Below are positions 51,159 through 60,400 of a DNA stretch of 64,000 bases, piece by piece (the stretch's first letter is position 1; each line of letters begins with the position of its first letter). Source of the DNA: Gemmiger gallinarum (GTDB taxonomy: Bacteria; Bacillota; Clostridia; Oscillospirales; Ruminococcaceae); NCBI RefSeq assembly GCF_014982805.1, contig NZ_JADCKC010000001.1, positions 992,001 through 1,056,000 on the forward strand, given 5' to 3'. Position numbers and translations under genes: made by a program. The notes beneath the pieces were generated by a model. The model did not search any database. It saw nothing but the letters and a program-made list of their open reading frames with translations, and was not told the origin of the DNA.

Positions 51159-51647
51159 ATGCCGAAAACCTTATTTCAAAACATCGTCTTTACCATCATC
51201 ATGGCCCTGCTCATGGTCTATGGAATGATCTGCTACAACGTGGCACTGGCCCGCGGCGGCGTCGAGAACATCACCTTCCTGCTGGCGCTGCATGAGCTGC
51301 CCATCATGGCTCCCATCGCCTTCATTCTGGAGTTCTTTGTGGTGGAAAAGCTGGCCGTGCGCCTGGCCTTCACCTTCATGCGTCCCACCGACCGTCCCCA
51401 GTTCATCACCTATGCCACCTCTCTCATGATCGTCTGCATCATGTGCCCCGTCATGAGCCTGATCGCCACCCTGCTGTTCAAGGAGCCCAGTTTCGGCACC
51501 TGGGTGCAGACCTTCGGCATGAACCTGCCCATGGCCCTGTTGTGGCAGCTGCTCTACTGCGGCCCTCTGACCCGTCTGATCTTCCGCACCCTCTTCCGCA
51601 AGCAGCTGGCCGCCGACGCGGAGAAAGCCGCTCAGCCCCAGGCCTGA
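51159..51647 (+). CDS. DUF2798 family membrane protein
   Basis: A 162-residue protein with four membrane helices. The first segment (FTIIMALLMVYGMICYNVAL) is the DUF2798 signature, followed by HELPIMAPIAFILEFF and then the second pair LMIVCIMCPVMSLIATLLF and WQLLYCGPLTRLIFRTLF, which looks like a duplication of the two-helix unit. The ATG at 51159 follows AAAGGAGAAG. Function unknown. Expression may be controlled by the terminator just upstream. Confidence 0.85.
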   Translation: MPKTLFQNIVFTIIMALLMVYGMICYNVALARGGVENITFLLALHELPIMAPIAFILEFFVVEKLAVRLAFTFMRPTDRPQFITYATSLMIVCIMCPVMSLIATLLFKEPSFGTWVQTFGMNLPMALLWQLLYCGPLTRLIFRTLFRKQLAADAEKAAQPQA

Positions 51648-51755
51648 GGCCGTCCGCCGCAGCGAATTTTCCTGGCAAATCTGCGCATTTTGCCCGTTTT
51701 GCGGGCACTCCGGCCTGTTTTTTCATGATTTACGGGGATATTTCAGGATACCCCA

Positions 51756-51784
51756 TTGCGAATTGTGAAAAATTGCGGTATGAT
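51756..51784 (+). promoter_or_regulatory. Promoter of the CNNM/CorC-type gene with a ~300-base leader
   Basis: TTGCGA (51756-51761) and TATGAT (51779-51784) are 17 bases apart. The start codon is at 52095. Confidence 0.65.
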
Positions 51785-51946
51785 GTAGTAACATCTTACA
51801 GAACCGGAGGAATTGACAGTGGCCGACATCGACGCTGATGCCAACCCATACTGTTGCATATAGCAAAAGGCATGGCTCCCGCCGGAGCGGGACGTGCCGG
51901 AATAACCCTTCGCCTTTGGGCGGCAGGCTGTTCCGGGCGTCCGGCC

Positions 51947-51970
51947 AGGCGCAGGGGCTGTGCCTTTTTG
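51947..51970 (+). terminator. Candidate attenuator inside the CNNM/CorC leader
   Basis: AGGCGCAG pairs with CTGTGCCT around a short loop and is followed by TTTTG and TTGTCTTTTT. Other GC-rich hairpins (CCCGCCGGAGCGGG at 51878 and GGAGGCGAACCCGCCTC near 52020) lie in the same leader. No published metal riboswitch motif was recognised. Confidence 0.45.
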
Positions 51971-52094
51971 TTGTCTTTTTCCGGCGCAGGCTCCCCCGCC
52001 GGAAGCTGCGGTACTGTCCGGAGGCGAACCCGCCTCTGTCCGCAGCCGGGTAAGAGTTTGTTTGCCGTGGGGATTTCAAGGAAGGAATGCATTC

Positions 52095-53351
52095 ATGAAT
52101 GACGATACCGTCTCAATACTGATCATCGTGGCGTGCGTGGTTATGTCGGCCTATTTCTCAGCCACAGAGACCGCGTTCTCCTCCATCAACCGCATCCGCA
52201 TCAAGAATATGGCCGAGAAGGGTGACAAGCGCGCTCAGCTGGTGCTGCGCATGTCGGAAAACTACGACAGTCTGCTGTCCACCATCCTCATCGGCAACAA
52301 CATCGTCAATATTGCCTGTGCCTCCCTGGCCACCCTGCTGTTCGTGGACTGGCTGGGCAGCGACGCAGGCCCCAGCGTTTCCACCGCGGTCACCACCATT
52401 GTGGTGCTGATCTTCGGCGAGGTCTCCCCCAAGAGCATCGCCAAGGAGTCCCCCGAAAGCTTTGCCAAGTTCTCGGCGCCGCTGCTCCGCGTGCTGATGG
52501 TGGTGCTGACCCCCTTCAACTTTCTGTTCCGGCTGTGGAAAAAGCTGTTGTCCCTCATCTTCCACTCCTCCGACAGTCAGGCCGTCACCGAGGAGGAACT
52601 GCTGACCATCGTGGACGAGGCGGAACAGGAGGGCGGCATCGACACCCAGGAGGGCTCGCTGATCCGCAACGCCATTGAGTTTACCGAGACCCAGGCCATC
52701 GACGTGCTGACTCCCCGCATCGACCTGACCGCCGTGTCGGTGGATGACTCCAAGGAGGACATCGCCGCCGTCTTTGCCGAGACCGGCTACTCCCGCATTC
52801 CGGTCTACCGGGACAGCATCGACCACATCATCGGCATTCTGTACCAGAAGGATTTCCACAACTACGTCTATCATACCGACAGGGACATTGCCTCCATCAT
52901 TCGCCCGGCCATCTATGTGACCGAGAACAAGCTCATCGGTGAGCTGTTGCAGGACCTGCAGAAGAACAAATCCCATCTGGCCGTGGTCATGGATGAGTTC
53001 GGCGGCACGGTGGGCATTGTGACCATGGAGGACATTCTGGAAGAGCTGGTGGGCGAGATCTGGGACGAACACGACGAGGTGGTGGAGGAGATCAAACAGA
53101 CCGGCGAACAGGAATACGAGGTTCTGGGCAATACCAACGTGCAGAAGCTCTTTGAGATGCTGGACATCGACAAGGAGCTGGACGTGGTGACGGTGAGCGG
53201 CTGGGTCATGGATGAGCTGGCCCGCATTCCCGAGGTGGGCGACACCTTCCAGTACGAGAACGTCAGCGTCCGGGTCCTGGCCATGGACGGCAAGCGGGTG
53301 GAAAAGATCCAGGTCATTGTCACCCCCGAACCGCAGGAAGAAGAGAAATAA
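52095..53351 (+). CDS. Hemolysin/CNNM family protein (DUF21 + CBS pair + CorC_HlyC)
   Basis: A 418-residue transporter-like protein. Residues 1 to ~185 are the DUF21 membrane domain (ACVVMSAYFSATETAFSSIN at the start, then FGEVSPKSIAKESPE). A CBS pair follows (~200-330), with the MTPRIDL-like VLTPRIDLTAVSV and AVVMDEFGGTVGIVTMEDIL. The CorC_HlyC domain is at the end. Relatives such as MpfA export Mg2+ (CorC/CNNM), so ion efflux is more likely than haemolysis. The ATG at 52095 has AAGGAA upstream. The long leader with hairpins suggests control by transcript structure. Confidence 0.9.
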   Translation: MNDDTVSILIIVACVVMSAYFSATETAFSSINRIRIKNMAEKGDKRAQLVLRMSENYDSLLSTILIGNNIVNIACASLATLLFVDWLGSDAGPSVSTAVTTIVVLIFGEVSPKSIAKESPESFAKFSAPLLRVLMVVLTPFNFLFRLWKKLLSLIFHSSDSQAVTEEELLTIVDEAEQEGGIDTQEGSLIRNAIEFTETQAIDVLTPRIDLTAVSVDDSKEDIAAVFAETGYSRIPVYRDSIDHIIGILYQKDFHNYVYHTDRDIASIIRPAIYVTENKLIGELLQDLQKNKSHLAVVMDEFGGTVGIVTMEDILEELVGEIWDEHDEVVEEIKQTGEQEYEVLGNTNVQKLFEMLDIDKELDVVTVSGWVMDELARIPEVGDTFQYENVSVRVLAMDGKRVEKIQVIVTPEPQEEEK

Positions 53352-53380
53352 AGAGGGACCGGAAGTTCCGTCCCCTGTCA

Positions 53381-53441
53381 AAAATGCCCGCCGCGGCCTG
53401 CCTTTTCCCAGAAAAGGCTCAGGCCGCAGCGGGCATTTGTT
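53381..53441. terminator. Bidirectional terminator between convergent genes
   Basis: AAATGCCCGCCGCGGCCTG pairs with CAGGCCGCAGCGGGCATTT with one bulge, around a CCTTTTC/GAAAAGG inner stem; T-rich flanks are present on both strands. Confidence 0.85.
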
Positions 53442-53459
53442 ATTTTCTGCGGGGCGGGA

Positions 53460-54119
53460 TCAGCGGCCGGTCAGCCGGGATAGGGCTTCGGTGTTGGTGA
53501 GCTCCACCGTACCCCGGGCCAGCCGGACCATTTCCTCCCCCTGGAAGTAGCGCAGCATTCGGGTCACCACCTCCCGGGCGGTGCCCAGATGGTTGGCGAT
53601 CTTCTCATGGGTGAGAGACAGGACCTTTGTTCCCTCCATATCGCTTTCCTCCAGCAGGAATTCGGCCAGGCGCTTGTCAAAGCTCTGCCACATGATCTGC
53701 TCCATCAGCCACATAACGTCGGACAGACGGGTGGCCAGCAGATCGTTGGTATACTTTGCCGCCGCCAAGGACTGCTCGGTCAGGTCCCGGTAGACGGCGG
53801 GGGGAATCACCCAGAACTCGGCGTCCTTTTCCACCTCAATGTTCACGTCGAACTGCAGATTGTGCATCATGCAGGAGGAGGTCATCAGGCAGATGTCCCG
53901 CTCAAACAGGCGGTAGAGTGTGATCTCCCGTCCCTCCCCCGAAATGCTGTAGGCCCGCAGCCGGCCCGACTTGACCACCACCAGACCCAGGCAGTCGGAA
54001 CCGCCGCTGTACAGGATGGTTCCCGCGGGGGCGCTGCGCTCGGTGACTGAATCCAGAAGCATCTGCTGCTGTGCCTTGTCCAGCTTGTCCCACACAGGAA
54101 AATATTCTGCAAACGACAT
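53460..54119 (-). CDS. Crp/Fnr family transcriptional regulator
   Basis: A 219-residue regulator. The N-terminal cyclic-nucleotide-binding-like beta barrel (GTILYSGGSDCLGLVVVKSG) is followed by the dimer helix and a winged helix (LSLTHEKIANHLGTAREVVT). It lacks the N-terminal cysteine cluster of true Fnr. It does have a Cys pair in RDICLMTSSCMMH, seen in several anaerobe members and suited to thiol-based sensing. The ATG at 54119 follows GGAGGTCG; the longer upstream frame is spurious. It diverges from ccdA-tlpA across a palindrome, so it probably controls that thiol-redox pair and itself. Confidence 0.9.
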   Translation of the reverse strand: MSFAEYFPVWDKLDKAQQQMLLDSVTERSAPAGTILYSGGSDCLGLVVVKSGRLRAYSISGEGREITLYRLFERDICLMTSSCMMHNLQFDVNIEVEKDAEFWVIPPAVYRDLTEQSLAAAKYTNDLLATRLSDVMWLMEQIMWQSFDKRLAEFLLEESDMEGTKVLSLTHEKIANHLGTAREVVTRMLRYFQGEEMVRLARGTVELTNTEALSRLTGR

Positions 54120-54156
54120 GGTTCGACCTCCGTCCCGGAAAGAATTTTCTATGGTG

Positions 54157-54185
54157 AGTATAAAACGCTTTTGCCCTGATGTCAA
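54157..54185 (-). promoter_or_regulatory. Promoter of the crp/fnr-type gene
   Basis: On the minus strand a perfect TTGACA (54180-54185) and TATACT (54157-54162) are 17 bases apart. Confidence 0.85.
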
Positions 54186-54199
54186 ACCGCGGACTCCGG

Positions 54200-54212
54200 G
54201 TGACATGGTCAC
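54200..54212. promoter_or_regulatory. Candidate Crp/Fnr-type operator between divergent promoters
   Basis: The palindrome GTGAC-ATG-GTCAC resembles the half-sites of Crp/Fnr regulators. It lies about 50 bases upstream of both predicted transcript starts, between the two -35 boxes. Confidence 0.6.
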
Positions 54213-54221
54213 AGAAACTCT

Positions 54222-54249
54222 ATGACAAATCTGATATATATGATATACT
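54222..54249 (+). promoter_or_regulatory. Promoter of the ccdA-tlpA pair
   Basis: ATGACA (54222-54227) and TGA-extended TATACT (54244-54249) are 16 bases apart, about 75 bases before the ATG. Confidence 0.65.
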
Positions 54250-54323
54250 GAATTTTTGCCCGGCGGATGTTGCCGGGGCAAACTACGGGCCCGCTTGCCC
54301 TGTATTGGAAAGGAGCCTGCCTC

Positions 54324-54986
54324 ATGCAGTATTTCATCCTCTTTCTGGAAGGAATCATCACCTTTGTCTCCCCCTGCCTGCTGCCCATGCTGCCCATCTA
54401 TGTCTCCTACTTTGCGGGAGGCGGCCAGCGCAGCACCCGCCGGACGCTGACCTGCGCCCTGGGCTTTGTGCTGGGGTTCACCCTTGTCTTTGTGCTCATG
54501 GGTGCCCTGGCCGGCACCCTGGGCGGCCTGCTGACCCGCTACCAGACCGCCGTCAACATCCTGTCCGGCCTCATCGTCATCGTCTTCGGCCTCAACTATC
54601 TGGGCGTGCTGCGCCTCAATCTCTTTGGGGGCGGACGGCGGTCGGTGGATACCTCCAACCTGGGATTTTTCTCCTCCGCCCTGTTCGGCGTTGTCTTTTC
54701 CATCGGGTGGACTCCCTGCGTGGGCGCTTTTCTGGGCTCGGCACTGCTGCTGGCCTCCCAGCAGGGCCATGTGGTGGAAGGCATGCTCATGCTGCTGGCC
54801 TACTCTCTGGGGCTGGGGGTGCCCTTCCTCTTCAGCGCCGTCCTCATTGACCGGCTGAAGTCCGCCTTTGACTGGGTCAAACGCCACTACAGCATCATCA
54901 ATACCGTCAGCGGCGGACTGCTCATCCTCATCGGCGTGCTGATGATGACCGGCCTGCTGGGCCGCCTGCTGGCCGTTCTGAGCTGA
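54324..54986 (+). CDS. ccdA: CcdA-type thiol reductant transporter
   Basis: A 220-residue membrane protein with six helices that carries electrons from cytoplasmic thioredoxin across the membrane. The two redox cysteines sit in the usual helices, FVSPCLLPMLPIY (Cys near residue 18) and IGWTPCVGAFLG. The ATG at 54324 follows AAAGGAG. The next gene, 20 bases on, encodes a TlpA/ResA-like thioredoxin, its natural acceptor. No cytochrome c genes are near, so the pair probably serves general extracytoplasmic thiol or oxidative repair. Confidence 0.92.
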   Translation: MQYFILFLEGIITFVSPCLLPMLPIYVSYFAGGGQRSTRRTLTCALGFVLGFTLVFVLMGALAGTLGGLLTRYQTAVNILSGLIVIVFGLNYLGVLRLNLFGGGRRSVDTSNLGFFSSALFGVVFSIGWTPCVGAFLGSALLLASQQGHVVEGMLMLLAYSLGLGVPFLFSAVLIDRLKSAFDWVKRHYSIINTVSGGLLILIGVLMMTGLLGRLLAVLS

Positions 54987-55006
54987 CCGAAAGGAGTGTG
55001 TCCCTC

Positions 55007-55678
55007 ATGAAAAAGAATCTCCCCCTGATTGTTTTGGTTCTCGTCTTTGTGCTGGTGCTGGGCGGCGCCTATCTGCTGTACAGCCGTCTGGGCGCCCAGT
55101 TTTCCCCCCAGACCCTGGCCGCCGAGCCCGGCGTTTCTTCCGATTCCTCCGCTTCTTCCAGCACATCGGAGCCGTCCGGCGAGACAGCCACCCTCGAAGA
55201 TTCCTCCGACGAAGAACCCTCCGGCGAGGATACTTCCGACAGCGAACCCCAGCGCACCGCCGCCCCCGACTTTACCGTCACCGATCTGGACGGCAACGAG
55301 GTACACCTCTCCGATTTCATCGGCAAGCCGGTGGTGCTCAACTTCTGGGCCAGCTGGTGCGGCCCCTGCAAGAGCGAGATGCCCGACTTTGACCAGTTCT
55401 ACGCCAAATACGGGGAGGACATCCATTTCGTCATGGTCAACGCCACCGACGGCTCCCGGGAGACGGTGGATACCGCCTCCGCCTTCCTCGCAGAGCAGGG
55501 CTATTCCCTCCCCGTCTACTACGACACCGAATACGACGCCTCCATCACCTACGGCGTGACCGCCCTGCCTACCACCTACTTCATCGACGCCGAGGGCTAT
55601 CTGGTCGCCTACGCCTTCAGCGCCCTGGACAGCGAGACGCTCCAGACCGGCATCGACATGATCTATCCCGCGGCATAA
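55007..55678 (+). CDS. TlpA/ResA-like membrane-anchored thioredoxin
   Basis: A 223-residue exported thiol oxidoreductase with one N-terminal membrane helix (about residues 5-25). A Ser/Glu/Asp-rich linker (~40-80) follows, then a TlpA-type thioredoxin domain. The active site is WASWCGPCKSE and the cis-Pro loop TALPTTYFID. It should take electrons from the CcdA protein encoded just upstream. The ATG at 55007 follows AAAGGAG by ten bases; a GTG at 54998 sits too close to it. The long acidic linker is longer than in ResA. Confidence 0.9.
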   Translation: MKKNLPLIVLVLVFVLVLGGAYLLYSRLGAQFSPQTLAAEPGVSSDSSASSSTSEPSGETATLEDSSDEEPSGEDTSDSEPQRTAAPDFTVTDLDGNEVHLSDFIGKPVVLNFWASWCGPCKSEMPDFDQFYAKYGEDIHFVMVNATDGSRETVDTASAFLAEQGYSLPVYYDTEYDASITYGVTALPTTYFIDAEGYLVAYAFSALDSETLQTGIDMIYPAA

Positions 55679-55711
55679 GGCTGCTTTCCCCATTTTATCG
55701 ATATATCAAAA

Positions 55712-55742
55712 GGCCCGTTTCCGTTTTATGCGGAAGCGGGCC
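55712..55742. terminator. Hairpin terminator between tlpA-like and SRAP genes
   Basis: GGCCCG-TTTCCG pairs with CGGAAG-CGGGCC around TTTTATG. The better T-run is on the minus strand, so it mainly serves the convergent SRAP gene. Confidence 0.65.
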
Positions 55743-55769
55743 CCTTGCATTTATAGCATTGTCAGGCGT

Positions 55770-56345
55770 TCAGGCCAATTCATCCAATCGGAGCTGACCG
55801 TCCAGGCTTTCCCGGCTAAGTTCCGGGGGGATCTTCCCCAGCAGGGCCAGGGCTGCGCCGGTGTCCCCCAGCCAGGGGCGGACCTCCTCCGGGCGGAGGA
55901 TCAGGGGCATGCGGTCATGAATGGGCCGCATACAGCCGTTGGGCGCCGTGGTCAGGATGACAAAGCGGCCCTCGGCGTTGCAGATGCCTGCCAGGTAGAG
56001 GGGCTCCCCCGCCAGAGCAAACCGGTAGGGATGGCGCGCCCCATCCCACTCGTAAAAGGAGCTTGCCGGGATGACGCAGCGGTGCCGGGCAAAGTTGTCC
56101 CGGAAAAGGGGCTTTTCGGTCACCGTCTCCGCCCGTGCGTTGATGATCTGACCATTCTGTCCCGTCCACCCCCAGGTCCGCAGGCAGACCTTGGGGCCCG
56201 CCGCTCCCTGCACCACGATCAGGGCGGAAGAGGAGGGCGCCACGTCGCCGGTCTGCGGCCGGGTGCCGGTGCTGCGCTCCAGGCGGCGTGCCAGAGCCTC
56301 CAGCGCCCTATTGACTGCCGTGGAAAATTGATATCGTCCGCACAT
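55770..56345 (-). CDS. SRAP/YedK family protein (SOS response-associated peptidase)
   Basis: A 191-residue DNA-protein crosslinking protein of the HMCES/YedK family, which shields abasic sites in single-stranded DNA by a covalent link from its N-terminal Cys. The catalytic Cys2 is in MCGRYQF. Other family motifs are INARAET, RHRCVIPASSFYEWDG and the active-site His in IHDRMPLIL. The ATG at 56345 starts the fold exactly. The next gene in transcription order upstream (MBL-fold) is 27 bases away on the same strand, so they may share a transcript. Confidence 0.93.
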   Translation of the reverse strand: MCGRYQFSTAVNRALEALARRLERSTGTRPQTGDVAPSSSALIVVQGAAGPKVCLRTWGWTGQNGQIINARAETVTEKPLFRDNFARHRCVIPASSFYEWDGARHPYRFALAGEPLYLAGICNAEGRFVILTTAPNGCMRPIHDRMPLILRPEEVRPWLGDTGAALALLGKIPPELSRESLDGQLRLDELA

Positions 56346-56372
56346 GGACGGCTGCCTCCTTTGGAATTGGGG

Positions 56373-57221
56373 TCAGTCGGGCAGTTCGATGACCTGCCCG
56401 GTGGTCAGCGGATGCAGACGGTCCCCCATGAGGGGGCGCAGCAGGTCAAAGGCCACGGTCCCCGTACAATGGCCGGTATACACCGCCTCCACGCCATGGG
56501 CTGCGGCACAGTCTGCCACGGCCTGCAGTTCTTCGGGGGTAAAGGTACAGATCTCGCAGCCATGCCGGCGGCCCCGCATATGCAGCCCGCCCACAAAGGC
56601 CTGAATGGGCCTGCCGGGGAATTGCCGCTCCACTTCCCCCAGCACCGCCTGCAGCCCTGCATGGCAGCAGCTGTTGCAGATCACCAGCCCCCGGGATGTT
56701 TCCAGCACAACACTCATCTCGTGGGAGAAATCGTCGGGGATCACACCGGTTTCCGTTCCCCGGTAGAGCTTTTTGGCTGCACCGATGCGTTCCAGCCCCG
56801 GCGTGGAGTGAGGTACCAGCCACAGGCCCGGTACGAGTTCCGTCACGTTCTCCACCCGGCGAAACCGCCCGGGCAAGGCCGCCAGCACCTCCTCGGGAAT
56901 GCCGATCTCATGCCGTTTTTCTCCGTCGCCGGAGTAATACGGCCGGTCCGCCCCCCGCATGGCATACACCGGGGCGGTCCGGTTGCGGCGGAAAAATTCC
57001 GCCAGCCCTCCCGCGTGGTCGTAGTGGCCGTGGGAGAGCAGGCAGGTCTTTACTCCGGCCAGGTCCACGCCCAGGGCGTCGGCATTGGACGCAAACGCGC
57101 CGCTGGTTCCTGCATCCAGAAGGATGGGTATGCCGCTGTATTCCAGGTACAGGCTCAGGCCGTGCTCCGCCGTCAGGGCGGAGGATGAGGCGGTGTTTTC
57201 GATCAAAACAGTGATGCGCAA
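56373..57221 (-). CDS. MBL-fold metallo-hydrolase (COG1237-like)
   Basis: A 282-residue metallo-beta-lactamase-fold enzyme. The metal motif HxHxDH appears as LSHGHYDHAGG (about residue 62), with later ligands in NSCCHAGL and TGHCTG. The overall order fits the COG1237 family (related to tetrahydromethanopterin-pathway phosphoribosyl enzymes) of unknown role in Firmicutes. The start is a TTG at 57221, seven bases after AAGGG, leading straight into the first beta strand RITVLIEN; an ATG at 57272 lacks a ribosome site. It is followed by the SRAP gene. Confidence 0.85.
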   Translation of the reverse strand: MRITVLIENTASSSALTAEHGLSLYLEYSGIPILLDAGTSGAFASNADALGVDLAGVKTCLLSHGHYDHAGGLAEFFRRNRTAPVYAMRGADRPYYSGDGEKRHEIGIPEEVLAALPGRFRRVENVTELVPGLWLVPHSTPGLERIGAAKKLYRGTETGVIPDDFSHEMSVVLETSRGLVICNSCCHAGLQAVLGEVERQFPGRPIQAFVGGLHMRGRRHGCEICTFTPEELQAVADCAAAHGVEAVYTGHCTGTVAFDLLRPLMGDRLHPLTTGQVIELPD

Positions 57222-57313
57222 GGATAGCCCTTCCCTTCTGTGCGGTTCCGGCATCGGGCCGCTTTTTTTCACTATACCCCCAAAGACCGGTGAACGTCAA
57301 CCCGGCCTTTGGC

Positions 57314-57363
57314 AAAAAACAAACCGACCCGGGCGGACTTTCGTCCAGCCGCGGGCCGGTTTG
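57314..57363 (-). terminator. Terminator of the GH3 gene
   Basis: On the minus strand CAAACCGGCCCG pairs with CGGGTCGGTTTG around a TGGA-CGAAAG-TCC inner hairpin and is followed by TTTTTT. Confidence 0.8.
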
Positions 57364-57417
57364 CCAACAAGGAGAAGAGGAACCGTCAGATTAAACCGAC
57401 GTTTCTAGCGGAGGAAA

Positions 57418-60400
57418 TCATTTTGCTGCCTTTTCTTCTTTCCAGCGGCGGCGGATGGCCACGACGCCCCAGACGATCAGGACAGCCGCGACGATGCACT
57501 CGCCGATGATGATGAAGTAGTAGTTAGCGAAAGGCAGTTCGCCCACCACGGTGCCGTGGACGACACCATTCATGGCGTTGGAGTTGACGGTGGTATACAG
57601 GATGTGTTTGATGGCCTGGCGCGCATGGTACTGGGACGCCGGGTTGGTGATATCCAGCGGGGCATCCACCGCATAGCCGGTCAGCTTGAGGTCGCCGCCC
57701 GCGCGGATGCACTGTTCGGTATCCATGACGCCGCCGTTGTCGTAGTCGGTAATGACGGTACCGTCAAAGCCCCATTCATTGCGCAGCACGCTGGTGATGA
57801 GGTTGTAGTTGCCGCCTGCCCAGGTGCAGCCCACGCGGTTGAATGCCGTCATGACCGCCATGACTGCCGGGATATCGGCTGTAGTTTCGGTGTAACTGTC
57901 GGTCTCGGCGTCGTACTGCTGGACCTTGATGGTGGTGGTGGGACGCTCTTCGATGCAGGTCTGGAAGGGCTTGAGGTAGATCTCACGGATTGCCTGCTCG
58001 TTGGCAAAGGTGGCAACGTGGCTGCGGTGATCTTCCTGATCGTTGAGGGCAAAGTGCTTGATGTAAGCGTAGACGCCCTTTTCCGCACAGGCGCTGACAG
58101 CTTCCAGAGCCATCTCGCCGGAGATGAAGCCATCCTCGGAATAGTACTCGAAGTTACGGCCTGCAAAGGGAGTGCGATGGATGTTCATTGCCGGAGCATA
58201 CCAGCCGGAAATGATGCCGATGTAGGTATGGTCGCCCCAGTTGCCGTCGGCAGCCAGCGCATCCTCGCCAACGTAGTAGCCGTGCAGGTAGGAGTTCTCA
58301 CGGTCCCAGCTGGCAGCCAGGTTGGTGGCGCAGGGATAGGTGATGGAGTAGGGTTCGTGGGTAACGCCGCCCTCGTTCAGGCCGGAGGGGCCGTCAAAGT
58401 CGATGGCACGGGGTTTGCCTGCGGCGGTGGAGGCCAGAGTCTGGTAGCCGCCGTTGCGGATGATGTTCTCCAGCTCGCTGGCATCCATCTGGTTGATCAG
58501 GGCATCCCAGCCGCCCTCGGCCTCGACCTCGTCGAAGTCACGGCCACGGAAATCGATCAGTTCCAGATCGCCTTCCTGTCCATAGACGCCGGCCATGGAA
58601 GCTGCCTCTTCCTCGGTCATGGGGTTCAGGGAAGCACCCACGCCCTTTGCCAGGATGGCGTTCTTGATGGTATCGGAGACTTCAACCTCCCAGGTATAGC
58701 CGTTCTTTTCGCTGTATTCGCTCTTGCGCTGGCTGTCCTGGTTGCCGTGGGTCTTGGGGAAGGTACCGGTCCAGTCCTGACGGGTCAGGTACTTGTCGCG
58801 GGGGGTGATCTCATCGTAGGTGGTGTGATCGAACTGATTGGTGATGGCGGTGCCGTTCTCGGAGGTGGAGAAGGTAACATTATCCACACCGTTGTTGCCG
58901 GCGTAGGTATAGGTCCACTTGCCCACCATGGTGGGATCGGGCGTGCCGAAGAGGCCGTCATTCTCAACGCCGTTGTAGGCCAGGAAGTTGTTGTTGGCCA
59001 TGTGGGCGTTCTCGGCGGCGGTCAGCAGGTAGTCGCCTGCCTCCAGAATGTAGGTCTTGGCATTGACATCATCGTAGGAGATGAAGTCCTTCTGATTGAC
59101 GGTAACGGTAACCGTCTCGGAAGCGCCGGGCTCCAGGTCACCGGTCTTCTCAAAGCCGACCAGGGAAACAGAGGACTTCTCAATATAGTTGGCCTTGTCG
59201 TAGTCGGTATAGGGAGCATTCAGATAAACCTGGACAACGTCACGGCCGGTGACAGAGCCGGTGTTGGTGACCTTGACGCTGATCTGGATATCGCCGTTTT
59301 CGTCCATGTTGCTCATCTGGAAATCGGACCAGCTGAAGGTGGTATAGGACAGGCCGTAGCCGAAGGGATACTGTACCGTGGTGGCATAGTCATAGTCGCC
59401 GGCGTTGCCCTGATCCAGAGTCTTGTCGAAATAGCGGGTCTCGTAATACTTGTAGCCAACGTAAATGCCCTCGTCGTAGAAGACACCGGCCTCCACGTCC
59501 TCGCCGTTGTTAACCAGCATCATGTCGCCCATGTTCTGCATGGCGGGAGAGGACAGCGCGTCGTAGGCGAAGGTGTCGACCAGATGGCCGGAGGGGTTGA
59601 TGTTGCCGCTGAGCACGTCCGCGATGGAACGGCAGGTGTCGCCGCCGGCGCCGGGCGCCCACAGGACGGCGGAAATGTTGGGATAATCCTTGACCCAGCC
59701 CAGCTCAAAAGCGTTGTTGGTGTTGACGACGATGATGACGTTGTCAAAATTGTCGTTCAGGTAACCGATAACGCCCAGCTCGACCGAGTCGGGCTCCAGG
59801 TAGTGCTTGTCCTTATCTTCCTCGATGTCGGTCCAGTCGCCCATGTAGCGGCCCAGGTCACGGCCCTCGCCGCCGGTACGGGAGATGAAGAAGACAGGAG
59901 TGGTGCCCTGGGCTTCGGTCTTGGCCTCATCGGGGATGGCATCGATGGGTGCCTCGTTGATGGACCAGTCCTCGGCGCCGCCGTACATGATGGCGCCGCC
60001 GCCGCGGGTGTAGGTGTCCTTGTTTTCGGTGTAGAAGTTCCACAGGGACTCATTGATGGAGAAGCCCTGCTCCTGCAGCGCGGTGCGCATGTCGCTGGAG
60101 ATGGTGCTGATGCCGGAACCGGTGCCGCCGGCCAGCAGGTTGATGGAAGATGCCGAGAACAGGCTCAGTTTGGAGCCGGCCGCCACGGGCAGGCCCTTGC
60201 CGCCGTCGGTGTTGTTGTAGAGCAGGACAAAGCCCTCGGCGCCGGCCTTGCGGGTGTAGGCCTGCTCGGCAGCCTGCAGTTCATCGGAATCGGTGATGTC
60301 ACGGGTGTAGTATTCGGCATCCACGCCGTTGGTGGTGTCGCCGAAGTTGAACTCGGTCTCGCCGAAGATATCGCGGAGAACCAGGTCGTAAGACATGGGC

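Noticed and set aside
51785-52094. M-box or yybP-ykoY riboswitch in the CNNM leader
   Set aside because: The conserved core sequences of these classes are not visible, so only an unassigned attenuator-like leader is reported.
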